Part shown: positions 52,377 to 62,229 of the stretch, piece by piece | Layout: each line of letters opens with the position of its first letter | Position numbering within the stretch: the stretch's first letter is position 1 | NCBI GenBank assembly: GCA_963802575.1 | Contig: CAWDJF010000009.1 | Coordinates: forward strand, 124,001-188,000 | Length of the DNA: 64,000 nucleotides | Direction: 5' to 3' | DNA from: DATFTE01 sp963802575 | GTDB lineage: Bacteria > Acidobacteriota > Terriglobia > Terriglobales > Acidobacteriaceae | Position numbers and translations under genes: made by a program | The notes under the pieces: model-generated | What the model saw: only the letters and a program-made list of their open reading frames with translations | The model's database searches: none | What the model was told of the DNA's origin: nothing

Positions 52377-53999
52377 CTACATCGCCTTTTTGGCGGCCTT
52401 CTTCTTGGCCACCGGTTTGGGATGGTCAGGGATGGGCTGCACTGCGTTCTCGTCGACCGGGGTCGTGCCTTCTCCAGAGAAGGTCGCGCCCGCCGGTACG
52501 ATCCAGAAATCAGCGGTCTTAGTGCCGCCGGTTCCGGTACGGGTCTCGATGCGGCTGGCATCAATTCCCTGCTTAGCTTCGCCACCCGAGAGATACGCCT
52601 TGGCATCGACAGCGCGTTCGGCCGCGAGGTTCTTGCGTTTCTCAGACGGATCCGAGTTGCCCACGATGACCAGCTTGGCGTCGGCGTCGTGCTGCAAGCG
52701 CTGGGCTACGTCATCGAGCACAGCTTTGCAGGTGTTGTCGACACGCCACGGCTTCTTGGGATTCGGATAATCGCACGAGCTCAGCTTGCTGGCTTGCGGC
52801 GGAGGCGGCGGAGGATTCTCCACGTTCACCTGCGTCGAAGCGTTGGCGGTGAGACCGCGCGAATCGGTACAAGTTGCGCTGACGGTGACTGGTCCTGCGG
52901 AGGCGCCCGTCGTGGTCAGGCTTGCGCTGTTGCCATTGCCGGTCACGCTGCCGCCGCTGGAGGTCCAGCTGCTCACGGTGACAGGAACGTTGTCAGGGCT
53001 GGTGCAGGTGCAAGTGATGGTGGAAGGCGAACCGGTTTGCACGGTTGCCGGATCAGCCGAGCAAGACATGGTCGGCGGATTCTTTGGCGGTTCCTTCACG
53101 GTGAAGTTGGCGGTGCAGCTCGCGTCGCCACCCTTCTTCATCTTGGGGTCGGTGACGTGAGCGGTGGCGGTGTAGCTGCCACCGGCGACTCCAGTCGTAT
53201 CGATGGTGGCGGTGTTGTCTTTATTCGTGAGCTTGCCGCCATTCGTCATCCAACTATAAGTTTCAGTGTGCTTGGGATTGAAGTTGCTGCCAGTCGCGGT
53301 AACCGTGACGGGTTCTCCCTGCATGACTTCGGAAGGCTGCACGGCGCAGGCCGCGGTCGGAGCGGCAAGCTGCGGGTAGCCGAAGTTTAAGATCAGACCG
53401 GTACGCAGACGTACGCCGCCGAACGATGGGTGGCGCAGATCCGGAAACGCTTGCGAGGCATAGTTCGAATAATCATGCCGCGCGTACACGTAATCGGCTT
53501 CGATTAAACGTAGCGACAGCAATCTGGTGGCTTTCAGGTCAATGCCGCCACCGAGGATGGCGCCAATCCCGTTGCTCGGATTGAGGCCTTTGGTGGTGAA
53601 GCGGTTATAACTCAAGAGAGTGTGCGCGAAGAAATTGACGCCATCGCCGCGCCAGGTGATCCTGGGTCCGCCGGAACCCGTCGACTCGTTGCCATACTTG
53701 TTCCAGTTCCCGCCGTAATCTCCTTCCAAGCCGAGGAGCTTGGTGAAATTCCAAGTGAGGCTGGCGCCGGCACCCTGCGGGATGTCGTGCAGTTGATTAG
53801 GCACGGGAGCAAAGAAACTATGGCCCGCAGCGGGAATCGTCCCGCCGGGATCGATCCACTGATATCCAGCGAACAGCTCGGCCTTGGGGTAGGACTCGTC
53901 CTGCGCCATTGCGGCCACAGACAACAGTCCCACAGAGAGCGTCAAGAAAAGAAATCTCATCCATACACGCCCAGTGATAGAGCGGTAACAAAGTGACAT
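52377..53999 (-). CDS. Outer-membrane protein with beta-barrel, PKD-like repeats and OmpA domain
   Basis: A 540-residue envelope protein. The start at 53999 has a GGAGG site 6 bp upstream; a signal peptide follows (FLFLTLSVGLLSVAAMAQ). The N-terminal barrel (about 25-215) has alternating aromatic strands (YPKAELFAGYQWIDPGG). Two or three Ig/PKD-like repeats (about 230-400) are rich in Thr/Ser/Gly. An OmpA-type peptidoglycan-binding domain (about 420-500) has DAKLVIVGNSDPSEKRKNLAAERA. The tail KPVAKKKAAKKAM is strongly basic. It links the outer membrane to the cell wall. The next gene upstream is divergent. Confidence 0.88.
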   Translation of the reverse strand: MSLCYRSITGRVWMRFLFLTLSVGLLSVAAMAQDESYPKAELFAGYQWIDPGGTIPAAGHSFFAPVPNQLHDIPQGAGASLTWNFTKLLGLEGDYGGNWNKYGNESTGSGGPRITWRGDGVNFFAHTLLSYNRFTTKGLNPSNGIGAILGGGIDLKATRLLSLRLIEADYVYARHDYSNYASQAFPDLRHPSFGGVRLRTGLILNFGYPQLAAPTAACAVQPSEVMQGEPVTVTATGSNFNPKHTETYSWMTNGGKLTNKDNTATIDTTGVAGGSYTATAHVTDPKMKKGGDASCTANFTVKEPPKNPPTMSCSADPATVQTGSPSTITCTCTSPDNVPVTVSSWTSSGGSVTGNGNSASLTTTGASAGPVTVSATCTDSRGLTANASTQVNVENPPPPPPQASKLSSCDYPNPKKPWRVDNTCKAVLDDVAQRLQHDADAKLVIVGNSDPSEKRKNLAAERAVDAKAYLSGGEAKQGIDASRIETRTGTGGTKTADFWIVPAGATFSGEGTTPVDENAVQPIPDHPKPVAKKKAAKKAM

Positions 54000-54324
54000 G
54001 TAGATCCTCCGGAAAACGATGGGCTTACCCTGTATCCATGCTAGTTTTTGCGATGGGGCCCCGCATGGAAATGGGAAATCTAAATTCTTGCAGATGAAGA
54101 TTCTACTGGCAATTCTGCCAGAGACCAACTGCGGCGACCAGCCATGATACTTCGAAGTCTGTGAAACGACAAGTGTTAGGGTGGATTTTTCGTATAGTTG
54201 ATGTCTCAGATTGATACCTGTAGTCTGGGCGATCACATGAATTGGGCCCGGAAAGAGAACGCACGGCCAAACTTGCAGCGAATGCAATCCACCTCAATAA
54301 TGGGCAGGGGGTATTTCGTTCGAC
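54000..54324. other. Divergent promoter region between the OmpA/PKD gene and the second NtrC-type regulator
   Basis: A 325-bp gap. I see no perfect hexamer pairs and no -24/-12 sigma-54 site (no GG-N10-GC pairing in a TGGCAC context). TATAGT near 54195 might be a -10, but its -35 is weak. Confidence 0.5.
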
Positions 54325-55725
54325 ATGAGCCAGGAAAAAATACTGATCGTTGAAGACGAAGAAAACGAGCGTAGCGGTCTCGCGGAGCTGGTTTCTTCCT
54401 GGGGCTATCGGGCGGAAACCGCGCGGGACGGGGCGGAGGGCCTGGAGAAGGTAGCGTCGTGGTCGCCAGCGATCGTCGTCACGGATATGAAGATGCCGCG
54501 GATGGGTGGTTTGGAGCTTTTGGAAAAGATCGCCTCCGCTGCCCAGACGATTGCCGTGATTGTAGTGACGGCGCAAGGCACGATCGATAGCGCGGTGCAA
54601 GCGATGCGCATGGGCGCGTATGACTATGTGACCAAGCCGATCGACACTAGCCGGCTGCGCACTATTTTGCAGAACGCTTCCGCGTTACTGGGAACCCGGG
54701 TCGAACTGGAGGTCACGCGGCGGAAACTGCGCGATAGTGGATCGCTGGGAAGCCTGGTGGGGGCTTCCAAAAAAATGCAGGAGATCTTCCGCCTGATAGA
54801 GATGGTTGCGCCGAGCACCGCTTCGGTGCTGATCACCGGCGCGAGTGGCACGGGAAAAGAAATGGTAGCGCGCACGATTCACGAGTTGAGTCCGCGGCGG
54901 ACGAAGCCGTTTGTTCCCATCAACTGCGCGGCGATTCCCGAGACACTGATTGAGAGCGAAATTTTTGGTCACGAGAAAGGAGCCTTCACCGGCGCTCTGG
55001 AACGCCGCACGGGCTGCTTCGAGCTTGCCGAAGGGGGCACGCTTTTGCTGGATGAGATCGGCGAGATGCCCGTCGCCACGCAAGCCAAGCTTTTGCGCGT
55101 GCTGGAAGACCGCAAGCTCCGCCGCCTGGGTAGTAAATCGGAAACCACGGTGGACGTGCGGGTGCTGGCGGCGACCAACAAGATTCCCGAAGAGGCTGTG
55201 GCGCGCGGCGAATTGAGAAATGATCTTTACTACCGCTTGAACGTCTTCAACATCCACATGCCTCCGCTGCGAGAACACAAGGAGGACGTCCCTGACCTGG
55301 TGCAATCATTGTTGAGCGACATGAGCATGAAGCACGGCCGCAAAGTGGCGGCGGTCAGCGAAGCCGTGTTGAACGCCTTCCATAACTACTCATGGCCGGG
55401 CAATGTGCGGGAGTTGCGCAACACACTGGAACGCGCCGTGATCGTCTGCGATGGATCGGTGGTCGAGACGAAGCATCTGCCTCCTGGATTCGGTCAAACT
55501 ACGCTGCGCACTTCAGCGGAAGATCCGGATGCGGTCCGGCTCGGTGTTGGAACGACCGTAGAAGAAGCCGAGAAGCTACTGATTCTGAAAACCCTCGAGG
55601 CGACCAGCAACAATAAGACGAGAGCCGCAGAGATTCTGGGAATCAGTTTGAAGACGCTGCATAACAAGCTGAAGGAATACGGCAACGCAGGCGCCGACGC
55701 CGCTCTGGCCAAAGAGGAACAGTAA
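54325..55725 (+). CDS. Sigma-54-dependent response regulator (NtrC family), second copy
   Basis: A 466-residue regulator. Receiver: ILIVEDEENERSG with phospho-acceptor Asp54 (VVTDMKMPRMGG) and the Lys in YVTKPIDTSRL. Sigma-54 AAA+ domain: GASGTGKEMVARTIHEL, GAFTGALERRTGCFELAEGGTLLLDEI (pieces) and RNDLYYRLNVFNIHMPPLREH. Fis-type HTH: TRAAEILGISLKTLHNKLKEY. A kinase gene starts 48 bp downstream. It is a paralogue of the regulator at 44611-46017, with a different partner. Confidence 0.95.
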   Translation: MSQEKILIVEDEENERSGLAELVSSWGYRAETARDGAEGLEKVASWSPAIVVTDMKMPRMGGLELLEKIASAAQTIAVIVVTAQGTIDSAVQAMRMGAYDYVTKPIDTSRLRTILQNASALLGTRVELEVTRRKLRDSGSLGSLVGASKKMQEIFRLIEMVAPSTASVLITGASGTGKEMVARTIHELSPRRTKPFVPINCAAIPETLIESEIFGHEKGAFTGALERRTGCFELAEGGTLLLDEIGEMPVATQAKLLRVLEDRKLRRLGSKSETTVDVRVLAATNKIPEEAVARGELRNDLYYRLNVFNIHMPPLREHKEDVPDLVQSLLSDMSMKHGRKVAAVSEAVLNAFHNYSWPGNVRELRNTLERAVIVCDGSVVETKHLPPGFGQTTLRTSAEDPDAVRLGVGTTVEEAEKLLILKTLEATSNNKTRAAEILGISLKTLHNKLKEYGNAGADAALAKEEQ

Positions 55726-55773
55726 GGTCGCTGTAGTCCGCTCTGCAGGTGGGGGAAACCGACTACGTAGGGC

Positions 55774-57672
55774 ATGCGTCTACGAACCAAAATCGTGCTC
55801 GCCATCACCTTCATGGTAGCGGTACTGGTGTCTGTATTTTCGTATATCTATATCTCGGAACTGCTGCGCCAGCGCATCAATAGCGCGCTCGAGAGCGCCC
55901 AGCATTTGACCTCGAATCTCGCTTTCCTGGCGACAAACGAGGCCCCGGACTTGAGCAGTACGCGAGTGGATACCAATAACCCCCAGGCGGTGCGGAAGGC
56001 AATCGCGTATTACATCGGCACGGATCGTGTGCTGAACAATTTTCTGGAATCCATTGTGGGCAGTTGGCCGGAAGTGTATGACGCGGCCATCGTCGATACG
56101 GACGGGAAAGCGATTCTGCATACCAATCCGGACCTGATCAACAAGATCATTCCCGACAGGCCGAGCTTCCAAACCGTACAATCGGCAAGATTCCGCGAGC
56201 AATTGCGGTTGGTGTACAACCCGGCGAGCGTCTATGACGTTCGCATCCCTCTGACGCTCGACGGCGCGCCGTTCGGTTCCATCCGCGTGGGCGTCTCCAC
56301 AGTCTTTCTTAAGAATGAACTTACGCCGCCGCTGCAACATGCGGTGATTTTCTCGAGCGCAGCGGTTTTTCTTTCTCTGATCCTGGCGGCGGGACTCTCG
56401 CATCTCGCGCTGGGTCCATTGGAGCGGATAAGCCGGACTCTCGACAGCGTGACCTCCGGCGAAGCAGACGAGGTCGGCGAATACGAGGCGAGCCGCGATG
56501 AATATGGGCTCGTGACTCTGAAAATTGCGCACTTGGGACGGCAGGTGCGCGATGCCAAGGAGATCTTCTCTGCCCTGAAAGACAACGTGGATCAGATCAT
56601 GGGCAACCTGCAGGATGGTCTGATGCTGTTTACGCGGGAGTCGCGAGTGGTGTTGGTCAGCGCTTCCGTGGAGCGATTCCTGGGCCGTCCGCGAAGAGAA
56701 CTTCTGGGCCGCACGGTGAACGAGATTTTTTCCCGTGAATCGGCGCTTGGCTCGGCTTTGCTCGACGGCTTCCAATTCCGCAGGGCCATCGCGCAGCAGG
56801 AAGTGGAATCGGCGAACGGGAAGCGCGTGGAAATTTCTCTCGACTTTATTCAGGAGCGTGGCGGACAGATCGGTGCATTGCTCACCATGCGTGACGCCGA
56901 GTCAGTGCGGCGAATTGAAGATGAAATCGAGATGTCGCGACGCATGTCGGCCAGCGGGCGACTGACACGTGGCGTAGCCCATGAAGTGAAGAATCCCATT
57001 AACGCGATCGTGCTGCATCTGCAATTGCTGCAAAACAAGCTGCACGAGACGGATCCTGACACTCGGCGGCATATGGACATCATCGATAGCGAGATTCACC
57101 GGCTTGACCGGGTGGTGCAGATTCTGGTGGATTTCACGCGTCCTCGTGACCTGCACCTGGAAGAGATGGACTTGAGAGTGTTGCTGGAAGATGTGATCAC
57201 GCTGGCAACGCCCGATGCCGAACAGCATGGAGTGAGTATCTCGACGGGGATTCCCTCAGAGCCGCTACCGGTCAGAGTCGATAGCGATTTTCTGAAGCAG
57301 GCGATCCTCAATGTCGTGCTTAACGGAGTGCAGGCGATGCCCGAAAAGGGGAATCTCGACATATCCGCGCATCGGGAAGACGACATGGTGGTCACCGAGA
57401 TTCGAGACCAGGGCGCCGGTATCCCGCATGAGTTGCACGACAAGATTTTTGAGTTGTACTTCACCACCAAGAAGGGCGGGAGCGGCATCGGTCTGGCACA
57501 GACATATCAGATTCTCCAGTGGCACTACGGATCGGTGGATTTCGAGTCTCTAGACGGCAAAGGCACCACTTTCCGGCTGCGGCTGCCCGTCAGCGAGACC
57601 CGTGACAGACCCTCCAATGGCGGAAACGGTCAAGCGGTAATGTCGGCGCCCGACGCCTCGGCGCGGACCTAG
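55774..57672 (+). CDS. Membrane sensor histidine kinase, partner of the second regulator
   Basis: A 632-residue kinase. First membrane helix about 5-28 (IVLAITFMVAVLVSVFSYIYIS), a periplasmic sensor domain (about 30-185), second helix about 190-212 (VIFSSAAVFLSLILAAGL), then HAMP (LGPLERISRTLDSVTSGEADEV). A PAS domain (about 275-380) precedes HisKA, with His403 in TRGVAHEVKNPINAIVLHL. HATPase: NVVLNGVQAMPEKG, DQGAGIP and GGSGIGLAQT. Domain order and proximity mark it as the cognate kinase of the regulator just upstream. The signal is unknown. Confidence 0.94.
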   Translation: MRLRTKIVLAITFMVAVLVSVFSYIYISELLRQRINSALESAQHLTSNLAFLATNEAPDLSSTRVDTNNPQAVRKAIAYYIGTDRVLNNFLESIVGSWPEVYDAAIVDTDGKAILHTNPDLINKIIPDRPSFQTVQSARFREQLRLVYNPASVYDVRIPLTLDGAPFGSIRVGVSTVFLKNELTPPLQHAVIFSSAAVFLSLILAAGLSHLALGPLERISRTLDSVTSGEADEVGEYEASRDEYGLVTLKIAHLGRQVRDAKEIFSALKDNVDQIMGNLQDGLMLFTRESRVVLVSASVERFLGRPRRELLGRTVNEIFSRESALGSALLDGFQFRRAIAQQEVESANGKRVEISLDFIQERGGQIGALLTMRDAESVRRIEDEIEMSRRMSASGRLTRGVAHEVKNPINAIVLHLQLLQNKLHETDPDTRRHMDIIDSEIHRLDRVVQILVDFTRPRDLHLEEMDLRVLLEDVITLATPDAEQHGVSISTGIPSEPLPVRVDSDFLKQAILNVVLNGVQAMPEKGNLDISAHREDDMVVTEIRDQGAGIPHELHDKIFELYFTTKKGGSGIGLAQTYQILQWHYGSVDFESLDGKGTTFRLRLPVSETRDRPSNGGNGQAVMSAPDASART

Positions 57673-57750
57673 CGCCGATGCACAAGTCCCCACAGGGGTT
57701 TAGAATAGGGCCTTGTCTGTCGCTCCGTCTGCGATCTGACTTGAAGAGAC

Positions 57751-58317
57751 ATGACACTGGCCGTCATCGTCGGGCTATGGGGACTGCTATTCCCCGGATT
57801 CGCAAGAGGGGAGAGTACCGTCTCGCGGCCTGCGATCGAATGGCAAGCGAGCGCCCAGACGCAGGAAAGTCCTGGCTCCAGCCAGTCAGAACCTCAGCCC
57901 ACTCCGCCTCAGCCGGATGCGCAGAAACCGGAAGCGGCGCAACCGACGGCCACTCCGCCGAAGCCCAAGCGGCATACTCACAAGAAGAAACCGCCTGTTC
58001 CGCCGAGCGATCCTCCTGAGAAGGTTGTTGTCCGGGATGGAAGCACTACGGAACCCACCGTGAAGCTGTCTCCGCCGATGAGCCAGAAGCAGAGTTCCAA
58101 CCAGCTGCGAAATACCGACAACTTGTTAGCTGGTACAGAGTCGAACCTGAAGCAAATCTCTGGACGGACGCTCAACTCCGTTCAGCAAGAGACCGTGAAG
58201 CAGATCCACTCCTACATGGATCAGGCACGGAAGGCGATCAACGACGGTGATCTGGATCAGGGACGCAATCTGGCGTTCAAGGCGCATCTGCTGTCGGATG
58301 ATCTGGTGAAACACTAG
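57751..58317 (+). CDS. Small secreted proline-rich protein
   Basis: A 188-residue protein from the ATG at 57751. A signal-like stretch (LAVIVGLWGLLFPGFARG) leads into a long Pro/Gln/Lys-rich linker (about 40-105, PKRHTHKKKPPVPPSDPPEK). A helical C-terminal domain (about 120-188) has LKQISGRTLNSVQQETVKQIHSYMDQARKAINDGDLDQG (pieces). This C-terminal pattern resembles the helical 'DUF' tails of exported Acidobacteriota proteins. Following the kinase by 78 bp, it may be the third gene of that operon. Function unknown. Confidence 0.72.
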   Translation: MTLAVIVGLWGLLFPGFARGESTVSRPAIEWQASAQTQESPGSSQSEPQPTPPQPDAQKPEAAQPTATPPKPKRHTHKKKPPVPPSDPPEKVVVRDGSTTEPTVKLSPPMSQKQSSNQLRNTDNLLAGTESNLKQISGRTLNSVQQETVKQIHSYMDQARKAINDGDLDQGRNLAFKAHLLSDDLVKH

Positions 58318-58343
58318 GCTTCGGGCTTCAGGAAGACCGCCTC

Positions 58344-59480
58344 CTATTTTCCTTTCGCACGAGCGGCATTTACTTTCGCCAACAGATCTTGTGCCGGTTG
58401 CTGGACCGGGCCGCTGATCTTTACTGCTTCCGTCAACACCTCGCGCGCTTCGGTGACTTTGTTGAGCTTGCCATAGGCGAATCCCAAGCGATACATGGCA
58501 AGCGCATAGGATTGGTCGTCTTGTCCTTTGAGCAGAGCGGAAGCGGCCTTCAGTTCGGGAATCGCGGCAGCAGTCTTGTCCTGTTTCATGTAAACGTAGC
58601 CGAGGGTCGAGTGGGCTACTCCGGCGGCGAGTTTGCGAGAGCGGTCGGCGTCGGGAGCGTCTGCCTTAGCGACGTCGATCGCCTTCTGTGCATAGGTGGC
58701 AGACTTGGCGAGGCTGCCGGGCCTGGGGTCATCGGCATAGGCGTTCGCTAGAAGGGTGAGAGTGGCGAGGCTGTTGGGATTTGCGGCGAGAGTTTTTTCG
58801 CCGTACGCCACCAGGCGGTCCATGTTTTTGAGTTCGGAGAGCGACATCATGGCGTACTGGGTGATCTGCTCGTCGAAGCGCGAGTTGGGAAATGCCGGAG
58901 TGAAGCGCTCGATCTCGGCCATGCGAGCCTTGGCGTCAGGTTGATTGACAATCGCGTTGTATCCGGCGGCTTCGAGAAACTCGTAAGAGCTCTTCGCGGA
59001 GGTCTTCTCTTCATCGAGGCGTGAAGTGAAATCCTGATCGCTAACTCCTTCGGGCTTGGCTTCCTTAGCGATGGAGTTGTAGGCCTCTCCGCCGCGCACG
59101 GCGTAGTCGAAGGCTTTGGAGTCGTTCTTCATTTGCTGCGCGATGTTGGTCTGCGAAACCAGGATGTCGAGATTGTGCGGCGAGCTCGCCAAAGCCTTGT
59201 CGCCGAATTCGAGCGCCTTCGGCAAATCTCCCGCGCTCTGGTAGTACTGAGAAATCTGCCAGTTTCCGTAGGCCACCGCAGCCGGGTTGGAGGAGAACTT
59301 CTCCAGGAAATCCTGATACATCGCCAACTTCTTCTGGGCGTCCTGCTCGTTCGTGATGGCCTGAAGTGCCTGATCTTCCGGCGTGCCCGCGGCAATCACG
59401 ATCCTGTCGAGTTGGGCGTGAAGAAGAAGTGAGGAAGAAATTACGGTCAGGACGACGACAGTCCGGAGACTCCGCTTCAT
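58344..59480 (-). CDS. Secreted TPR-repeat protein
   Basis: A 378-residue protein. The ATG at 59480 has a GGAGG 7 bp upstream. Signal peptide about 1-22 (VVVLTVISSSLLLHAQ). At least six TPR-like units fill the mature part (QKKLAMYQDFLEKFSSNPAAVAYG, LEFGDKALASSPHNLDILV, YGEKTLAANPNSLATLTLLANAYAD in pieces), ending ARGVLTEAVKISG-like text. Such proteins act as scaffolds in the periplasm. It is convergent with the Pro-rich gene. Function unknown. Confidence 0.85.
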   Translation of the reverse strand: MKRSLRTVVVLTVISSSLLLHAQLDRIVIAAGTPEDQALQAITNEQDAQKKLAMYQDFLEKFSSNPAAVAYGNWQISQYYQSAGDLPKALEFGDKALASSPHNLDILVSQTNIAQQMKNDSKAFDYAVRGGEAYNSIAKEAKPEGVSDQDFTSRLDEEKTSAKSSYEFLEAAGYNAIVNQPDAKARMAEIERFTPAFPNSRFDEQITQYAMMSLSELKNMDRLVAYGEKTLAANPNSLATLTLLANAYADDPRPGSLAKSATYAQKAIDVAKADAPDADRSRKLAAGVAHSTLGYVYMKQDKTAAAIPELKAASALLKGQDDQSYALAMYRLGFAYGKLNKVTEAREVLTEAVKISGPVQQPAQDLLAKVNAARAKGK

Positions 59481-59575
59481 ACGCAACCTCCGTGTTTGAT
59501 CGCGCGAATCGTAGCTCCGAATTGTGAGGAGCGCAAGTTCGAGGATCACGTCCGAGGAATTCTGAGGCCTGTGCT

Positions 59576-60880
59576 ATGCTCGGCTCGATGACCGAAGGCG
59601 GCGCGCAAGACCACGATCTTCAAGCTTCGTCTGGGTCACGACGCCGCTCAATCTGGTTCATCGTGTTGGTTGCTTTGATCCTCCGGCTTGCGGTCATCAC
59701 TGTAGGCCACACTTACCGCATCACTCCGCGACGTGATCATTTTCAGTTTGGTTGGGAGATGGGGAGGCTGGCGCGTTCAATCGCGACCGGACAAGGGTTC
59801 AGTTCTCCGACGGACTTGCCGAGCGGGCCAAGCGCGTGGGCACCGCCGTTGTATCCATACATTCTGGCGGGCGTGTTCCGGCTGTTCGGGATTTATAGCG
59901 CGCTTTCGGCGTGGGTGATCCTCGCCTTCAACAGTGCCTTTGCTGCGCTGACCTGTCTCACTCTCTATCGCATTGGACAGAGACTCTATGGTGAGGGGGT
60001 CGCGCGCGCTACGGCTTGGACGTGGGCGCTGTTTCCCTATGCGATTTACTGGCCGGTGCGCGTGGTCTGGGAGACAAGCCTAAGCACGTTTCTGTTGAGT
60101 GTGGCTCTGCTGTGGACGTTGGAAATGGGCGACGCGGCTCCTCCACGAAGGAAATGGATTCTCTACGGACTGCTGTGGGGCGTGATCGTTCTCACTAACA
60201 CTGCCTTGCTCGCTGTTCTTCCTTTGAGCCTGCTGTGGTTGCTCTACCGGCTTCCGCAGCCGGTGCGGCAGATCCGCGGAATGATTCTCTGCGGAGCTGT
60301 GGCGGCGCTGGTGGTGAGTCCGTGGCTGGTGCGGAATTACGAAGTGTTCGGCAAATTCGTCTTCGTGCGTGACAATCTTCCGCTCGAGATGCATATGGCG
60401 AACAATGACCGCTTCACCGGGCTTTGGACGCGCAATGAGCATCCTGGAAACGATCCTGTGGCTATGCAGCGGTTTCAGGAACTGGGCGAGCTTGGCTTCA
60501 TGGAGGAGAAGCAGCAAGAGTTTCGCCAGTTCGTGCGCGAGCATCCGGCCGATTTCGCGAAGTTCACAGTCGAGCGCGCTGTCTATTTCTGGATCGGCAC
60601 GCCGCAGGCCACCATTGTGAATGGCTACGACCTGATTGTGGCGAGGCATACCGGATTTCTGATCATGATGTTGCTGGCGTTTGGTGGATTGTGGCTGAGT
60701 TTTCGAAATAAGAAGACTGGCAGCTTTCTGCTAGCGAATTATTTGTTGATCTACCCCCTTCCTTACTATCTTGTGAACCCGTTCCCTCGCTACAAACACC
60801 CGATTGAGGCGGAGATGATTTTGCTCACGGTGTATTTGTTGTGCGAGGCGCGGCGAACTCAGATCCGCTGGCCCCGCTGA
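59576..60880 (+). CDS. GT39-like membrane glycosyltransferase
   Basis: A 434-residue polytopic protein with about nine to ten membrane helices, beginning about 22-42 (IWFIVLVALILRLAVITVG). The first extracytoplasmic loop holds the acidic DHFQFGWEMGRLARSIATGQGFS region typical of GT39/ArnT-type polyprenyl-phosphate-sugar transferases, with SAWAPPLYPYILAGVFRLFG downstream. It should transfer a sugar from a polyprenyl carrier to a lipid or protein outside the inner membrane. The acceptor is unknown. The ATG at 59588 is an alternative start. MFS and fabI genes follow on the same strand. Confidence 0.83.
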   Translation: MLGSMTEGGAQDHDLQASSGSRRRSIWFIVLVALILRLAVITVGHTYRITPRRDHFQFGWEMGRLARSIATGQGFSSPTDLPSGPSAWAPPLYPYILAGVFRLFGIYSALSAWVILAFNSAFAALTCLTLYRIGQRLYGEGVARATAWTWALFPYAIYWPVRVVWETSLSTFLLSVALLWTLEMGDAAPPRRKWILYGLLWGVIVLTNTALLAVLPLSLLWLLYRLPQPVRQIRGMILCGAVAALVVSPWLVRNYEVFGKFVFVRDNLPLEMHMANNDRFTGLWTRNEHPGNDPVAMQRFQELGELGFMEEKQQEFRQFVREHPADFAKFTVERAVYFWIGTPQATIVNGYDLIVARHTGFLIMMLLAFGGLWLSFRNKKTGSFLLANYLLIYPLPYYLVNPFPRYKHPIEAEMILLTVYLLCEARRTQIRWPR

Positions 60881-60971
60881 TCGACGAGGACGCCTGTCCT
60901 CCGTTGTTTGTTTCAAGTTTTCCTCAGAGCTCGCGTTACCAACCGCAACGTTTCTTCGTTTACATTAAAGT

Positions 60972-62222
60972 ATGCGATCGATTTTGCAGAAGCGGGCGTT
61001 GCGTTACGTCTTCGCGGCGAACGTGATCTCGATGCTAGGCAGCGGCATGAACTCGGCCGCTGTCGCTTGGTACATTCTGCAGGCGACGCATTCCGAAATG
61101 GCGCTGGGCACGTTTGCCGTACTGCAAACGGTGCCCGCCATGCTGATGCTTCCCTTCACCGGCGTCATCATTGACCGCGAAGACCGCCGGCGGCTGGTCA
61201 TGATGTTGGACGCGGCGCGCGCGGTCGTCATTCTTGCGGTTTCTATCCTCGCTTATCTGCACCGGGCTACTTTGTGGGAGCTCTACCTGATGAACACGCT
61301 GGTGGCGGCGGGCTTCTGGATGTTCTGGCCCACGATCACGGCGCTGATTCAGGAACTCACGCCCGACGAAGAGTTCATTCATGCCAATACGTTTCTGTTG
61401 GCGGGGATTCAAGGCGGATGGTTAATCGCGGGCGCGATCGTCGGCTTCGTTTACAACCACATTGGCCTTGGCGGCGTGCTGCTGATCGATTTCTCGACCT
61501 ACCTGGTGTCGTTCTTGTGTTACTTCGCGGTGCGCAAGGGAAAGCACGTGGTGCCGCGCCCTGCAGAACTGAAGGCCGATCTTGTAGCTGCGGAGACCGC
61601 CCTGGAGCGGTTCGGCCGGGAGATGCGCGAGGGCATTCATTTTCTTCGCGGAAACAAAAGCGTCGTCTTCCTGGGAATCAGTTGGGCGCTTTTTCTGGGG
61701 GCGATGATGACTGGCGTGGTAGTGACGGCCCCTCTGAGCGATCTGGTGTTTCATGCCGGGGCGAAAGGCTACGGCTGGCTGAATGCCGGATGGGGCTTTG
61801 GGGCTTTCTTCAGCGCGATGTACGCGCCCCGGGTGATCGCGTCCCTGGGCAACCGGCGCTCGATCGCGATTGCGATGGGACTGCTGGCGATCTGCATGAC
61901 CATGTCCCCGCTGTCGCCTGTGCTCGCGGTGGCGGTCCTGGCCTACAGCGTCATGGGATCGGCTCGCGGCATCAGTAGCGTCGCTATGAATACGACGATT
62001 ATGGAGCAAGTGCCGCAGCACCTGATGGGACGGGTGCAGAATACGTTCTATTTTGCGGGGACTTGTCTGCAGATTATTCTCGGATTCCTAGTCGGAGCGG
62101 TGGCGCAGGCAAATCTGGTGGCCGGATTTTCCATCATCGGTCTGGTGTACGCGGTGGCCTTCGTCAGCGCCATCTGGCCGATGGGCGCAGCAAGCGTGAG
62201 TCCGGCGAGTGCGGCGGAATGA
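60972..62222 (+). CDS. MFS transporter (DHA1/enterobactin-exporter-like)
   Basis: A 416-residue transporter with about twelve membrane helices. The MFS motif A region is seen in FTGVIIDREDRRRLVMMLD (loop 2-3), and GSGMNSAAVAWYILQATHSEMALG is the usual opening of MFS proteins of the EntS/YfmO type. A long central loop (about 195-220) links the two six-helix halves. The substrate (drug, siderophore or metabolite) is unknown. It lies 91 bp after the GT39-like gene. Confidence 0.9.
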   Translation: MRSILQKRALRYVFAANVISMLGSGMNSAAVAWYILQATHSEMALGTFAVLQTVPAMLMLPFTGVIIDREDRRRLVMMLDAARAVVILAVSILAYLHRATLWELYLMNTLVAAGFWMFWPTITALIQELTPDEEFIHANTFLLAGIQGGWLIAGAIVGFVYNHIGLGGVLLIDFSTYLVSFLCYFAVRKGKHVVPRPAELKADLVAAETALERFGREMREGIHFLRGNKSVVFLGISWALFLGAMMTGVVVTAPLSDLVFHAGAKGYGWLNAGWGFGAFFSAMYAPRVIASLGNRRSIAIAMGLLAICMTMSPLSPVLAVAVLAYSVMGSARGISSVAMNTTIMEQVPQHLMGRVQNTFYFAGTCLQIILGFLVGAVAQANLVAGFSIIGLVYAVAFVSAIWPMGAASVSPASAAE

Positions 62223-62229
62223 ATTGACG

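Noticed and set aside
54000..54324. Sigma-54 (-24/-12) promoter near the NtrC-type regulators
   Set aside because: TGGCAGAATTGCCA near 54107-54120 looks suggestive, but the GG-to-GC spacing is 7 rather than 10 bases.
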